In this document: positions 11,849-22,302 of the stretch, piece after piece
Numbering within the stretch: position 1 is the first letter of the stretch
Layout: each line of letters starts with the position of its first letter
Assembly (NCBI GenBank): GCA_947452535.1
Contig: CANGCM010000005.1
Location: 1 to 64,000 of the forward strand
DNA: 64,000 nucleotides
Source of the DNA: Burkholderiaceae bacterium
Lineage (GTDB): Bacteria > Pseudomonadota > Gammaproteobacteria > Burkholderiales > Burkholderiaceae
Direction: 5' to 3'
Translations under genes and position numbers: made by a program
Notes under the pieces: generated by a model
The model's database searches: none
What the model saw: the letters and a program-made list of their open reading frames with translations, nothing else
What the model was told of the DNA's origin: nothing

Positions 11849-13354
11849 ATGCAAGCATTCGACCTATACGCCATCCTGCCTGAACTCGTTTTACTAGTTG
11901 TCGCCTGTTTGTTGCTGGTGGCCAGTGTTTATGTGCCTGAGCGTCAGCCAGCTACTCCTGGAGTAGAGCAGGATATTTTCCATACTCCGCGTGGTGTTGG
12001 GTTTGTTTACTTCTTCTCGATTATTTTATTGGCGTATTTGATATTTGCATTTGTTGGTCGCATTGGTGAAGTACCTGTTGTGGCTATGAATGGCTTATTT
12101 CAGTCTGATCCACTCTCTAATTTGCTGAAGGCTTGTTCCTGCGGTGCAGTATTGGTGAGCTTGGTGTATTCCAAACAATATCTCACCGATCGCGCTTTGT
12201 TCCGCCCTGACTTTATTGTCTTAGTTTTGCTAGCGCTATTAGGACAGTGCGTATTGATCTCCGGGGCCAATCTTCTAACCCTCTATTTAGGTCTGGAATT
12301 GATGGCTTTGCCTACCTATGCTTTAGTGGCCATGCGCCATAGCAATGAAAAGAGTGTGGAAGCGGCCATTAAATATTTCATCCTCGGTGCCCTGGCATCC
12401 GGCTTCTTGCTCTACGGTATGTCGATGTTGTATGGCGTTACTGGCTCACTAGATTTAATTGAAATCTTCAGGACGGTTGCTGACCCCCGTGTAAATCATT
12501 TAGTGATGGCATTTGGTTTGGTATTTATTGTTTCTGGTTTAGCTTTTAAGTTAGGCGTGGTGCCTTTTCATATGTGGGTGCCTGATGTCTATCAAGGCGC
12601 ACCTACAGCGGTAACATTGATTATTGCTGCTGCACCGAAGCTTGCGGCCTTTGCTTTGTTATTCCGTTTGTTGGTTAATACCCTCTTGCCATTATTGGGT
12701 GATTGGCAACCGATGCTGGTCTTATTGGCTATTTTGTCCTTGGTGATTGGTAACGTCACCGCAATCGCACAAACCAATATGAAGCGCATGTTGGCATACT
12801 CAGCCATTGCGCAAATGGGATTTGTCTTGCTTGGGATGTTGTCAGTATTTGACGACCACGCTTTTAGCGCCTCCCTGTTTTATGTGATCACGTATGCCTT
12901 GACTACCCTGGGAAGCTTCGGTTTCTTGTTGTTGTTGTCACGCAAAGGTCATGATTGCGAAACCATTGATGATCTTAAGGGTTTGAATAAGCGCCATCCA
13001 TGGTTTGCCTTTATTGGCTTAGTGATGATGTTCTCCTTAGCAGGTATTCCGCCAACCGTAGGCTTTGCAGCTAAGCTTGGCATACTGGAAGCCTTGGTTG
13101 ATGGCGAGCATACTTTCTTGGCTGTGATTGCCGTTCTCGCCTCACTCATTGGTGCCTTTTATTATCTAAGGGTCGTCAAGGTGATGTATTTTGATGAGCC
13201 AAAAGAAGGGCATGCTTTGGAGATTTCTGGATCAGGATTTGCTCGTGGCTTATTGAGTCTGAATACAGTGTTTGTCTTGGCATTGGGAATCCTCCCTGCG
13301 GGCCTGATGACTGTTTGCCTAGATGCGATGCGCCGCACTTTATTGGGTTCTTAG
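11849..13354 (+). CDS. nuoN: NADH-quinone oxidoreductase subunit N
   Basis: A 501-residue antiporter-like subunit that completes the membrane arm. It has [17 protein letters not shown] and [20 protein letters not shown], the NuoN version of the antiporter helices with their lysine and glutamate residues. It is the last gene of the operon, and an intrinsic terminator follows about 30 bases after the stop. Confidence 0.97.
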   Translation: MQAFDLYAILPELVLLVVACLLLVASVYVPERQPATPGVEQDIFHTPRGVGFVYFFSIILLAYLIFAFVGRIGEVPVVAMNGLFQSDPLSNLLKACSCGAVLVSLVYSKQYLTDRALFRPDFIVLVLLALLGQCVLISGANLLTLYLGLELMALPTYALVAMRHSNEKSVEAAIKYFILGALASGFLLYGMSMLYGVTGSLDLIEIFRTVADPRVNHLVMAFGLVFIVSGLAFKLGVVPFHMWVPDVYQGAPTAVTLIIAAAPKLAAFALLFRLLVNTLLPLLGDWQPMLVLLAILSLVIGNVTAIAQTNMKRMLAYSAIAQMGFVLLGMLSVFDDHAFSASLFYVITYALTTLGSFGFLLLLSRKGHDCETIDDLKGLNKRHPWFAFIGLVMMFSLAGIPPTVGFAAKLGILEALVDGEHTFLAVIAVLASLIGAFYYLRVVKVMYFDEPKEGHALEISGSGFARGLLSLNTVFVLALGILPAGLMTVCLDAMRRTLLGS

Positions 13355-13382
13355 CGCGCAATTAAAGAAAGTGGCGATGAAG

Positions 13383-13409
13383 GGCTCCGAATTAGGAGCC
13401 TTTTTGTTT
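13383..13409 (+). terminator. Intrinsic terminator of the nuo operon
   Basis: Inverted repeat GGCTCC / GGAGCC with a six-base loop (GAATTA), followed at once by TTTTTGTTTT. It lies 29 bases after the nuoN stop and before the NUDIX gene, so it closes the complex I transcript. Confidence 0.85.
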
Positions 13410-13460
13410 TCGGTCATCTGGGTTTTGTAAGATAGTGGTACACAATACGAAAGAGATGTT

Positions 13461-14060
13461 ATGACTGAAAAATCATTCAAAGACTTGCCGCTGGGAGATG
13501 CGCATTTGAAAGAAGAGCGTCTCTCTGGAGAAGATATCTATGGCGGTATCTTTTTGAACATGAAGCGAGATCAAGTCAGCTTGCCCGATGGCAATCAGGC
13601 GATTCGGGAATATCTCACTCATCCTGGTGCAGTTGCTATTCTGGCTATATTGGATGATGGCAGGGTGCTCTTGGAGCGCCAATATCGCTATCCCATTGCG
13701 AAGGCCTGTTTGGAGATTCCAGCGGGTAAATTGGATCCAAACGAAGATCATCTGGTATGTGCAAAACGGGAATTAGCAGAAGAAACTGGTTATACGGCCC
13801 AAAAGTGGAGTTTTATTCGTCGCATCCATCCGGTGATTTCCTATTCGACAGAGTTTATTGATATCTACTTGGCTGAGGGCTTGACCTCCGGTAAAAGCCA
13901 TCTGGATGAGGAAGAGTTTTTGGATGTATTTGCTGCGCCACTAGAGCAGCTTTTGGAGTGGGTAGAGCAGGGCGAAATCACGGATGTTAAAACCACCATA
14001 GCAACTTACTGGTTAGATCGCTATAGAAGGGGTTTAGTGAGCCCTAAGCCGATCGGCTAA
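13461..14060 (+). CDS. NUDIX hydrolase, ADP-ribose pyrophosphatase type
   Basis: A 199-residue protein with a complete Nudix box, Gx5Ex7REUxEExGU, at residues 89-111 (G89, E95, R103-E104, E107-E108, G110), which binds the catalytic Mg2+. The N-terminal part (IYGGIFLNMKRDQVSLPDG, then a proline- and glycine-rich strand) resembles NudF-type ADP-ribose pyrophosphatases. The likely reaction is hydrolysis of ADP-ribose or a related nucleoside diphosphate derivative to AMP and a sugar phosphate; the substrate is inferred from family resemblance only. It follows the nuo terminator and probably has its own promoter. Confidence 0.85.
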   Translation: MTEKSFKDLPLGDAHLKEERLSGEDIYGGIFLNMKRDQVSLPDGNQAIREYLTHPGAVAILAILDDGRVLLERQYRYPIAKACLEIPAGKLDPNEDHLVCAKRELAEETGYTAQKWSFIRRIHPVISYSTEFIDIYLAEGLTSGKSHLDEEEFLDVFAAPLEQLLEWVEQGEITDVKTTIATYWLDRYRRGLVSPKPIG

Positions 14061-14123
14061 TCACCTCATCATCCTATAAAATAGGGCTATTGAATTTAGT
14101 ACTTTTGCCCCGATATAGGTCTT

Positions 14124-14651
14124 ATGAAAGTTTATAACCTCGCTTGCCCACTGAATCATCGCTTTGAGGGATGGTTCGCCTCAGAAGAGGATTGCCTTGC
14201 GCAGCAAGACAAAGGAATGCTGGCATGTCCGATTTGCGATAGTACGGAGATTGCTCGGATGCCATCAGCCCCGCATATTGCTAAATCGAGCTCTAGTAAA
14301 GAGACAGGCGCCTCCACTGAGCTTACTGTTGCTCCTGCTGAAGCAATAGGTCAGGGTAGTGTTACTGGCGCTATCAGCGGTGATGTGGTTGCTCTGGCCG
14401 GTAGGGATCATTCTCAATTAGAGGCCCAGGTTCAAGCGGCCTTTCTAAAAGGGATGCGTGAGCTGATGGGGCGTTCTGAGGATGTTGGCAATTCTTTTGC
14501 TGAAGAGGCTAGAAAAATTCATTACAAAGAGACTCCTGAGCGCAGTATTCGGGGGCAAACCACGCTAGATGAGGCCGAAGCTTTGCGTGAAGAGGGAATT
14601 GAGGTCATGGCCATGCCCATGTTGCCCGCCTTCAAAAATACCCTGCAGTAG
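14124..14651 (+). CDS. DUF1178 family protein
   Basis: A 175-residue protein of unknown function. The N-terminus MKVYNLACPLNHRFEGWF and the later CPICDS with alternating charged residues are typical of DUF1178, a family common in alpha- and betaproteobacteria. The Cys pairs suggest a small zinc-ribbon-like element in the first 45 residues. The middle (about residues 55-90) is low-complexity and rich in Ala, Ser and Gly, and the C-terminal part contains a conserved RSIRGQTTLDEAEALREEGI segment. No function can be assigned. Confidence 0.8.
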   Translation: MKVYNLACPLNHRFEGWFASEEDCLAQQDKGMLACPICDSTEIARMPSAPHIAKSSSSKETGASTELTVAPAEAIGQGSVTGAISGDVVALAGRDHSQLEAQVQAAFLKGMRELMGRSEDVGNSFAEEARKIHYKETPERSIRGQTTLDEAEALREEGIEVMAMPMLPAFKNTLQ

Positions 14652-15485
<834 letters not shown>

Positions 15486-15541
15486 GTCCATCTCGCTTTA
15501 ACAACTGCAACAACTTTAAGCCGTAGTCGAAAGCCTGCCCT

Positions 15542-16195
15542 GTGACTTTTCTGGATATTCTTACCCAGTTAGCTCAGGGCATTTCTTATACGGTTCTGGT
15601 AACGCTAGTTTGCTCCCTTACAGGCTTGGTAGTGGGGCTAACCTTGTCCAGTTTGCGGCGTCTCAATATAGTCTGGCTCACCCCGCTGATTGATTGCTAC
15701 ACCTATGTGTTTCGTGGCGTACCCGTATTGGTCCTGCTCTTCATGGTGTATTTTGGCTTACCAGGGGTCGGCTTTAAAGTGCCCCCATTGGTGGCAATGG
15801 CGCTTAGCTTAGGTTTGGTTGCCTCTGCTTATTTGGCTGAAGTTTTTCGGGGCGCCTTTAACTCGGTCGATCCAGCAGAAGTGATTGCTGCTCAAGCGAT
15901 GGGCATGACGCGTATACAGGTGCTCAGGTTTATTGAGTTGCCACAAATGCTCCGATTCTCTGTACCCGGTATGGTGAATGAGTTCACCTCGGTGTTGAAG
16001 TATTCTCCATTTGCTTATACCGTTGGCATCCCTGAAATCACCAAACAGGCGATGACGCTGACCTCCACCACTCTGCGTGGCATCGAGGTCTATTTAGCGG
16101 TGGGTATTCTGTATTTTGTGATTTACCGAATTTGTTTACTCGGCGTACAAGTGCTGAGTAAGCGCTTCCAAATTCCAGGGATGAGTCCGGCATGA
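15542..16195 (+). CDS. Amino-acid ABC transporter permease (first)
   Basis: A 217-residue inner-membrane permease of the HisM/GlnP family with about five helices. The EAA-loop region AEVFRGAFNSVDPAEVIAAQAMGMT, which docks onto the ATPase, is intact. It uses a GTG start 56 bases after the receptor gene. A second, divergent permease lies after the ATPase gene, so the membrane channel is likely a heterodimer. Confidence 0.88.
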   Translation: MTFLDILTQLAQGISYTVLVTLVCSLTGLVVGLTLSSLRRLNIVWLTPLIDCYTYVFRGVPVLVLLFMVYFGLPGVGFKVPPLVAMALSLGLVASAYLAEVFRGAFNSVDPAEVIAAQAMGMTRIQVLRFIELPQMLRFSVPGMVNEFTSVLKYSPFAYTVGIPEITKQAMTLTSTTLRGIEVYLAVGILYFVIYRICLLGVQVLSKRFQIPGMSPA

Positions 16196-16229
16196 TTCTG
16201 CACATAACTTTGTTAAAAGAGGTTGGTAC

Positions 16230-16961
16230 GTGACACTAATTCAAGTAAGGGATTTGGTTAAAGAGTTTGATGGGCAAACTGTCCTATCCAAAATCAACCT
16301 CGATCTGCAGGAGGGTGATGTCCGCGTATTAATGGGTGCATCGGGTTCAGGTAAGTCTACTTTATTGCGCTGTCTTAATCGCCTAGTAGAACCCACATCT
16401 GGATCCATTATTTTTAGAGGTAAGGAAGTATTAGACCCCAGTGTGGATGTCAGAGAGCTACGCAAGCAAATCGGTTTCGTATTTCAGCAATTTGCTTTGT
16501 ATAGTCATCTGACTGTTTTAGATAATGTGTCCCTAGGTTTACGTAAGCTACACAAGATGGGTAAAGCTGAGGCTAAGGAGCGGGCCTTGCTTGAGCTATC
16601 CCATTTTGAGATGACATCACATCAAGATAAATATCCCTCACAGCTTTCCGGGGGTCAGAAGCAGCGAGTAGCTATTGCCCGCGCACTTGCTATGGATCCT
16701 GCAGTATTGGTTTTAGACGAGCCTACCTCAGCGCTCGATCCTGTTATGTCTAGGGATGTGGCGGACCTCATTAATCGTTTGCATAGCGAAGGTATTACGA
16801 TGATCTGCGTCACACATGATCTCAACTTGGCGCGCAATATTGCGGATACCGTCATGTTCTTAGATCACGGCGTGATTCGTGCTGATGATCGTATTGAGGT
16901 GTTGAGCCAACATTCTGATCTAGTAATTAAAGCTTTTTTTGGTGCCGAGGAAAAGCGCTGA
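16230..16961 (+). CDS. Amino-acid ABC transporter ATP-binding protein
   Basis: A 243-residue ABC ATPase of the GlnQ/HisP type. It shows Walker A GASGSGKST, the Q-loop FVFQQFALYSHLTVLDNV, signature LSGGQKQR, Walker [14 protein letters not shown] and the H-loop CVTHD. The start is GTG. Its stop overlaps the ATG of the second permease by one base, which supports one transcription unit with both permeases. Confidence 0.92.
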   Translation: MTLIQVRDLVKEFDGQTVLSKINLDLQEGDVRVLMGASGSGKSTLLRCLNRLVEPTSGSIIFRGKEVLDPSVDVRELRKQIGFVFQQFALYSHLTVLDNVSLGLRKLHKMGKAEAKERALLELSHFEMTSHQDKYPSQLSGGQKQRVAIARALAMDPAVLVLDEPTSALDPVMSRDVADLINRLHSEGITMICVTHDLNLARNIADTVMFLDHGVIRADDRIEVLSQHSDLVIKAFFGAEEKR

Positions 16962-17626
16962 TGGGGGGGTGGTCATCCTTTATTCGTGATCTCACGGAGC
17001 AAATGCCCTTGATTTTGACTGGGCTGGTTAATACCTTGCAGTTAGCGGGATTGATCAGTGTTTCTGGATTACTTCTAGGAATTGCGGTGTTTTATCTGAC
17101 GCTGAGTAAAAATAAGTATGTGCGTAGTGCTATCAATGGCTATATTTCTTTCTTTATTGGGATGCCTTTAATCGTTTTATTATTCTTAATGTATTACGGC
17201 TTACCGCAGTGGGGTGTGAGGCTTTCACCTTTCACAGTAGCTTTTATTGGCTTTACATTTAATGTGGCTGCTTACAATGCAGCTTATCTGAAGACAGCAT
17301 TTAATGGCCTTGATAAAAGCCAGCTTGAGGCAGCGAGTGCTCAAGGGTTTAATGCTTTGCAAATCTTTCGCTTAATTACTTTGCCGCAAGTGATTCGGCT
17401 TTCGATTCCGGCACTGACCAATCAAGTCATTGCTAACCTGAAGGATAGTTCCGTAGCTTTTTTAATTCAGTACACCGAGTTCTTTGCTCGTTTACAAGAA
17501 TTGGCTGCTACGAACTTCCAATTCTTCAAGGCATACTTATTGGCAGCCTTAGTCTACCTAGCCTTGGTATCAGTGATCGTGCTATTTGCCCGTGCTATCG
17601 AGCGGCGCTACTTTATCCCTACTTAG
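16961..17626 (+). CDS. Amino-acid ABC transporter permease (second)
   Basis: A 221-residue permease of the same family as the first one but clearly divergent. It contains the EAA-type loop NAAYLKTAFNGLDKSQLEAA-SAQGF and about five helices. It starts one base inside the ATPase stop (TGATG). The order receptor-permease-ATPase-permease is complete for an importer. Confidence 0.88.
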   Translation: MGGWSSFIRDLTEQMPLILTGLVNTLQLAGLISVSGLLLGIAVFYLTLSKNKYVRSAINGYISFFIGMPLIVLLFLMYYGLPQWGVRLSPFTVAFIGFTFNVAAYNAAYLKTAFNGLDKSQLEAASAQGFNALQIFRLITLPQVIRLSIPALTNQVIANLKDSSVAFLIQYTEFFARLQELAATNFQFFKAYLLAALVYLALVSVIVLFARAIERRYFIPT

Positions 17627-17650
17627 TCATGCCAATCAGACAATAAAATA

Positions 17651-17675
17651 GCGACCCGTAGGCCGCCATTTTTTT
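17651..17675. terminator. Weak, possibly bidirectional terminator
   Basis: Arms GCGACC (17651-17656) and GGCCGC (17661-17666) with one non-canonical position (A-C on the plus strand, G-U on the minus strand) and a CGTA loop. TTTTTTT follows on the plus strand and TATTTTATT on the minus strand. It sits between the convergent permease and mmsA genes. Confidence 0.45.
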
Positions 17676-17694
17676 GACTTACTAATTACTTCGA

Positions 17695-19215
17695 TTACTT
17701 CGAAGTCGGCATCACAAACTCTGCGCCCTTATCAATGCTCTCAGGCCAGCGCTGCATCACACTCTTTTGTTTGGTGTAGAAGCGAACACCTTCTTTGCCG
17801 TAGGCATGCATATCGCCAAAGAGTGACTTTTTCCAGCCACCAAAGCCATGCCAAGCCATTGGAACCGGAATAGGTACATTAATACCCACCATGCCTACTT
17901 GTACGCGGCGCGCAAACTCGCGGGCAATATTGCCATCGCTGGTAAAGCAGGCAACTCCATTACCAAACTCACAGGAGTTCACCAGGTTTAAGGCCTCAGT
18001 AAAGTTGGCAACGCGCATACAAGAAAGTACTGGTCCGAAGATTTCTTCCAAGTAGATCTTCATGTCTGAGGTCACGCCATCAAAGAGGGTGCCACCAATA
18101 AAAAAGCCCCTGTCATGACCAGGCACCTTTAAACCGCGACCATCTACAAGCAGCTTGGCACCCGCAGCAACCCCACTCTCAATGTAACCAGTAATACGAT
18201 CTAAGGCAGCTTTGGTAACGATTGGACCCATCTCAGCATCGAGCTCCATTCCGTTCTTCACCTTGAGGGTCTTGGCGCGTTCAATGAGTTTTGGCATGAT
18301 TTTTTCAGCAACATCACCAACTAAGACTGCTACTGAGATTGCCATACAGCGCTCACCAGCAGAACCATATGCCGCACCAATTAAGGCGTCGATGGTTTTC
18401 TCGATATCGGCATCAGGCATCACCACCATGTGGTTCTTTGCGCCACCCAAAGCTTGGGAGCGCTTACCAAAGTGAGCACAACGCTCATAGATATAGTTTG
18501 CAATTGGGGTCGAACCAACAAAGCTGACTGCTTTGACATCGGGATTCTCAATCAAGGCATCAACAGCCTCTTTGTCACCCTGAACAACGTTAAAGACTCC
18601 ATCAGGCAGGCCAGCGTCTTTAAGAAGCTTGGCCATAAAGAGAGAGGCCGATGGATCAGTGGGGCTTGGCTTGAGGATGAAGGTGTTGCCACAAGCAATT
18701 GCGACGGGGAACATCCACATGGGTACCATGACGGGGAAGTTAAATGGTGTTATGCCTGCGACAACTCCCAAAGGCTGGCGCATGACCCAGTTATCAATAT
18801 CGGTGGAGACTTGTTCAGTGTAATCACCCTTGAGGAGCTCCGGTATACCGGTAGCAAACTCAACAATTTCAATTCCGCGCGTGACTTCACCTTGAGCGTC
18901 AGTAAATACCTTGCCGTGCTCGGCAGTAATCATGGCAGCGAGTTCGTCGCGATTGGCATTTAATAACTCAAGGTACTTAAACATGATGCGTGCACGACGC
19001 AATGGGGATGTCTGACTCCAAGTCTGAAAGGCTGTTTGGGCATTGGCTACGACCTCATCTACCTCTTTACGGCTAGCTAGAGCTACGCGCCTGGCAACAG
19101 CCCCAGTAGAGGGGTTAAATACATCGGCAAAGCGGCCATCCTTAGGATTGACTAGCTTACCGCCAACATAATGGCCAACATCTTCTTTGGATTCAAAGGC
19201 TTGGGGTGCACTCAT
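17695..19215 (-). CDS. mmsA: Methylmalonate-semialdehyde dehydrogenase (CoA-acylating)
   Basis: A 506-residue aldehyde dehydrogenase superfamily enzyme. The family oxidises methylmalonate or malonate semialdehyde to propionyl- or acetyl-CoA with NAD+, releasing CO2, in valine, beta-alanine and inositol catabolism. The nucleophile is C290 in [11 protein letters not shown]. The usual general-base glutamate segment (ELGGK) is replaced by GGAKNH at about 257-262, which is the mark of the CoA-acylating MmsA subgroup. No other valine-catabolism genes adjoin it. It is transcribed away from the Old Yellow Enzyme gene. Confidence 0.92.
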   Translation of the reverse strand: MSAPQAFESKEDVGHYVGGKLVNPKDGRFADVFNPSTGAVARRVALASRKEVDEVVANAQTAFQTWSQTSPLRRARIMFKYLELLNANRDELAAMITAEHGKVFTDAQGEVTRGIEIVEFATGIPELLKGDYTEQVSTDIDNWVMRQPLGVVAGITPFNFPVMVPMWMFPVAIACGNTFILKPSPTDPSASLFMAKLLKDAGLPDGVFNVVQGDKEAVDALIENPDVKAVSFVGSTPIANYIYERCAHFGKRSQALGGAKNHMVVMPDADIEKTIDALIGAAYGSAGERCMAISVAVLVGDVAEKIMPKLIERAKTLKVKNGMELDAEMGPIVTKAALDRITGYIESGVAAGAKLLVDGRGLKVPGHDRGFFIGGTLFDGVTSDMKIYLEEIFGPVLSCMRVANFTEALNLVNSCEFGNGVACFTSDGNIAREFARRVQVGMVGINVPIPVPMAWHGFGGWKKSLFGDMHAYGKEGVRFYTKQKSVMQRWPESIDKGAEFVMPTSK

Positions 19216-19365
19216 AGTATTTTGCTTGATATTTTCTTAATTAGTTTTAGGTTCAGTAAAGGCGCTTGAGCTATATTGCCCGCAACTTTATGCTCTCGTT
19301 TATCCTACTACCTCTATTTTATCGCTTTCGCTAGTTTTACGCTATTTAGCCCTAAAGGTATGTAA

Positions 19366-20487
19366 ATGAGTCTGTTATTTTCTAGTTTTGCCTTAAGCTC
19401 CCCTAGAGGGCCTCTAACCCTTTCAAACCGCGTGGTTGTGGCACCAATGTGCCAGTACTCTGCAGTCAATGGAGAGGCCCAAGATTGGCATTTGATGCAC
19501 TGGGGCAACCTTCTCAATAGTGGAGCAGGATTGTTCATTATTGAAGCGACTGGTGTCACGCCAGAGGGGCGTATTACGCCTGCTTGCCTTGGCTTATGGG
19601 ATGACCGAACAGAATCTGCCTTGAAGGATAAGCTCACTAGAGCCCGCAAGTTGGCTCCAGCCACCCCCGTATTTATCCAGCTAGCGCATGCTGGGCGTAA
19701 GGCCTCTAGTGCGACCCCTTGGGCTGGTGGTCAATTGCTCTCCAAGGAGCAGGGCGGCTGGGACACGGTTGCTCCATCAGCTATTCCACAGTTGAAGGAT
19801 GAGCGTTTACCGCACGAGCTCTCAAAAGTAGAGTTAACCGAATTGGTTTCAGCATTTGTGGTCGCGGCACAGCGATCTGAACGGATTGGGGTTGATGGCA
19901 TAGAGCTCCATGGTGCCCATGGTTATCTATTGCATCAGTTTTTGTCACCGATCGCCAATCAACGTACCGACGAGTATGGCGGCTCTTATGAAAACCGCAT
20001 TCGCTTTCCTTTGGAATTATTCAAGGCAGTGCGTGCTGCTTATCAGGGCGTATTGGGTATTCGTATTTCGGCAAGTGATTGGATTGAGGGTGGCTGGACG
20101 CCTGATGAGACCGCTGATTTTGCCACTCGGTTAAAGCCTTTGGGATGCGATTTTGTACACATCTCTTCCGGCGGAATTTCTCCATTGCAAAAGATTGCCA
20201 TTGGACCAAATTATCAAGTGCCATTTGCCAAAATTATTAAAGATAGGTCTGGTATTCCGACGATGACCGTTGGTCTTATTACCAAGCCTGAGCAGGCTGA
20301 AGCTATTTTGCAGGCAGGCGATGCAGATTTAATTGCATTAGCCCGCGCATTTTTATTTAAGCCAAGATGGGCTTGGGAGGCTGCTGCAGTCTTGGGTGGT
20401 ACCGTTCCCTCTAATGAGCGTTACTGGCGTTGTCTGCCACGTGAGGCGCAAGTGATTTTTGGGGATGTCAAAGTAGGGCAGCGATAA
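19366..20487 (+). CDS. NADH:flavin oxidoreductase, Old Yellow Enzyme family
   Basis: A 373-residue FMN-dependent TIM-barrel ene-reductase resembling YqjM/NamA (the thermophilic-like class). It has APMCQYS with the flavin-modulating Cys at 29, the HAGRKAS segment, and ELHGAHGYLLHQFLSP with the substrate-binding histidines. Near the end PRWAWEAA matches the YqjM-type arginine/tryptophan end that reaches the partner subunit. It reduces activated C=C bonds in vitro; the natural substrate is unknown. It shares a 150-base divergent promoter region with mmsA. Confidence 0.9.
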   Translation: MSLLFSSFALSSPRGPLTLSNRVVVAPMCQYSAVNGEAQDWHLMHWGNLLNSGAGLFIIEATGVTPEGRITPACLGLWDDRTESALKDKLTRARKLAPATPVFIQLAHAGRKASSATPWAGGQLLSKEQGGWDTVAPSAIPQLKDERLPHELSKVELTELVSAFVVAAQRSERIGVDGIELHGAHGYLLHQFLSPIANQRTDEYGGSYENRIRFPLELFKAVRAAYQGVLGIRISASDWIEGGWTPDETADFATRLKPLGCDFVHISSGGISPLQKIAIGPNYQVPFAKIIKDRSGIPTMTVGLITKPEQAEAILQAGDADLIALARAFLFKPRWAWEAAAVLGGTVPSNERYWRCLPREAQVIFGDVKVGQR

Positions 20488-20536
20488 TTAATCCTGAGTA
20501 ATAATAAATATTGAAATTAGCCATAGAGATCTGGAG

Positions 20537-21556
20537 ATGAATATGAAAAAAAGCATGAATATAAGTGCAAAAATAAGCACAAAGACAGGCAGCATCATTT
20601 GCGCTTATTTAGCTTTCATGAGTTTTGCATTAGGGACTAGTTTTGCTCATGCGCAATCTTTTCCAGATCGTCCGATTTCCTTGGTGGTTCCCAATCCACC
20701 CGGTGGTTTAGTGGATACCTCAGCGCGTTTATTAAGTGAGCCATTGACACGCGTCATTGGGCAGCCGGTTATCGTAGATAACAAACCTGGAGCGAGTGGC
20801 AACACCGCCTATCAGTTTGTAGCTAAAGCAAAGCCAGATGGCTACACCTTACTCATCTCCTACTCTGGTTACCATGTAGGCAATCCCTCTTTGATGGATA
20901 AATTACCTTGGGATCCGATTAAAGATTTTTCTCCGATTGCACTCCTCACGGTTTCTACAAACGTGATTGCAGTACACCCATCTGTACCCGTTAATAATCT
21001 AAAGGAATTGATTGCCTATGCCAAGGCCAATCCTGGAAAGCTCAATTACGCTTCTCAGGGTAATGGCTCTGTATCCCATATCGGCACGGAGATATTTAAG
21101 CAAAACACAGGTATTGATCTTGTTCATATTCCTTATAAAGGTTCTGGCCCTGCAATTCAGGATGTATTGGCTGGCCAGATTCAGGTCTTTATTACTACTC
21201 CGCCATCAGTCATGCAGCATGTTCAAAGTGGCAAGCTAAAAGGTTTGGCGGTAACGGGTAAAAATCGTCATCCTGGCATGCCTAATGTACCCACTACTGC
21301 TGAGGCAGGATTGCCTTCATTCCAATTGGAATCCTGGGTGGCCTTGTATGCTCCAGCAGGCACTCCAGAGCCAGTAGTTGCGAAGCTTACCGAGTCTGTG
21401 AAGAAAAGCTTGGCTTTATCTGAGGTAAAAGAGCGCGCGGATAGTGCTGGTGTGGAGTTGCGTTATCTCACGCCCACAGCGACGGATGCTTTGCTCAAAA
21501 AAGAATTACCTTATTGGGATAAAGCAATCAAGTCAGCCAACATTAAGCTAGATTAA
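20537..21556 (+). CDS. Bug-family tripartite tricarboxylate transporter receptor
   Basis: A 339-residue extracytoplasmic solute receptor of the Bug (TctC) family, a group expanded in Burkholderiales. A long N-terminal signal peptide ends in FAHA-QS, followed by the diagnostic FPDRPISLVVPNPPGGLVDTSARLL and PVIVDNKPGASGN. No TctA or TctB membrane subunits lie nearby, so it is an orphan receptor, as most Bug proteins are. Its neighbour downstream but one is a tartrate dehydrogenase-like gene, which hints at a dicarboxylate ligand, but this is only context. Several in-frame ATGs near the start (MNMKKSMNIS) leave the exact first residue uncertain. Confidence 0.9.
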   Translation: MNMKKSMNISAKISTKTGSIICAYLAFMSFALGTSFAHAQSFPDRPISLVVPNPPGGLVDTSARLLSEPLTRVIGQPVIVDNKPGASGNTAYQFVAKAKPDGYTLLISYSGYHVGNPSLMDKLPWDPIKDFSPIALLTVSTNVIAVHPSVPVNNLKELIAYAKANPGKLNYASQGNGSVSHIGTEIFKQNTGIDLVHIPYKGSGPAIQDVLAGQIQVFITTPPSVMQHVQSGKLKGLAVTGKNRHPGMPNVPTTAEAGLPSFQLESWVALYAPAGTPEPVVAKLTESVKKSLALSEVKERADSAGVELRYLTPTATDALLKKELPYWDKAIKSANIKLD

Positions 21557-21601
21557 ATCCCTCCACTCCACTTTTATATTTTTGCACTGAATAATCCACA
21601 G

Positions 21602-22261
21602 ATGAAGCAACACGCCGTACGAGAATCCTGGCTGGAAGATGCCGTAAAACATTTAGTACCCGTGTTTTCTAAAGCGGGGTACGCCATTCCACCAGTACGG
21701 GTATCTTGCGGTTTTCCAGCTTCAAGTAGTCCGAGAACTACGCTGGGCCAATGTTGGCCGCGCGAACGCTCTGGTGGCGGTGTCAATGAGATTTTTATCT
21801 CCCCTAAGATAGATGATCCCGTTCAGCTTCTAGACACCTTAGTACACGAGCTTTGTCATGCTGTAGATGATTGCTTTAGTGGTCATGGGGAAGACTTTAA
21901 GGGCATTGCTCAGACCGTTGGTTTGGAAGGGCCTGCCAGAATGGCTCATGCTACCGAAGAGCTTATGGTGCGTTTGATGATGATTAGCCAAGAGCTCGGC
22001 CCATACCCACACCAAGCGATTGTTTTTCCGCCACCAAGACCAAGTAATGCTAGTCGGAACAAGGCGAAATGTGCTCAGTGCGGATATGAAGTGACTTTAC
22101 TGAAGAAGTGGGCAACCTATGGTGCCCCCATTTGCCCTAAAGACAATATTCGTATGCAAGAAGCAGTCATCGAAACGATTGAAAATACGACTGAACACGA
22201 TACAGCATCTGTTACGGGCTCTAAACCCAAGCCGGATGAGATCCGCCGTGCAATTAGCTAG
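21602..22261 (+). CDS. SprT-like zinc metalloprotease-family protein
   Basis: A 219-residue protein with an HELCHA zinc-binding motif at 82-87 and a third likely ligand, H95, in SGHGEDF. It then has a small zinc ribbon with C-x2-C near residue 160 (KCAQCGYE) and a cysteine in PICPKD. This is the SprT-like layout. The family is named after E. coli SprT; its cellular role in bacteria is unclear. It stands between the Bug receptor and the tartrate dehydrogenase-like gene on the same strand. Confidence 0.82.
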   Translation: MKQHAVRESWLEDAVKHLVPVFSKAGYAIPPVRVSCGFPASSSPRTTLGQCWPRERSGGGVNEIFISPKIDDPVQLLDTLVHELCHAVDDCFSGHGEDFKGIAQTVGLEGPARMAHATEELMVRLMMISQELGPYPHQAIVFPPPRPSNASRNKAKCAQCGYEVTLLKKWATYGAPICPKDNIRMQEAVIETIENTTEHDTASVTGSKPKPDEIRRAIS

Positions 22262-22302
22262 CTAATTTTTATTAAAACCACCAACACTATGAGACTTTAA
22301 AA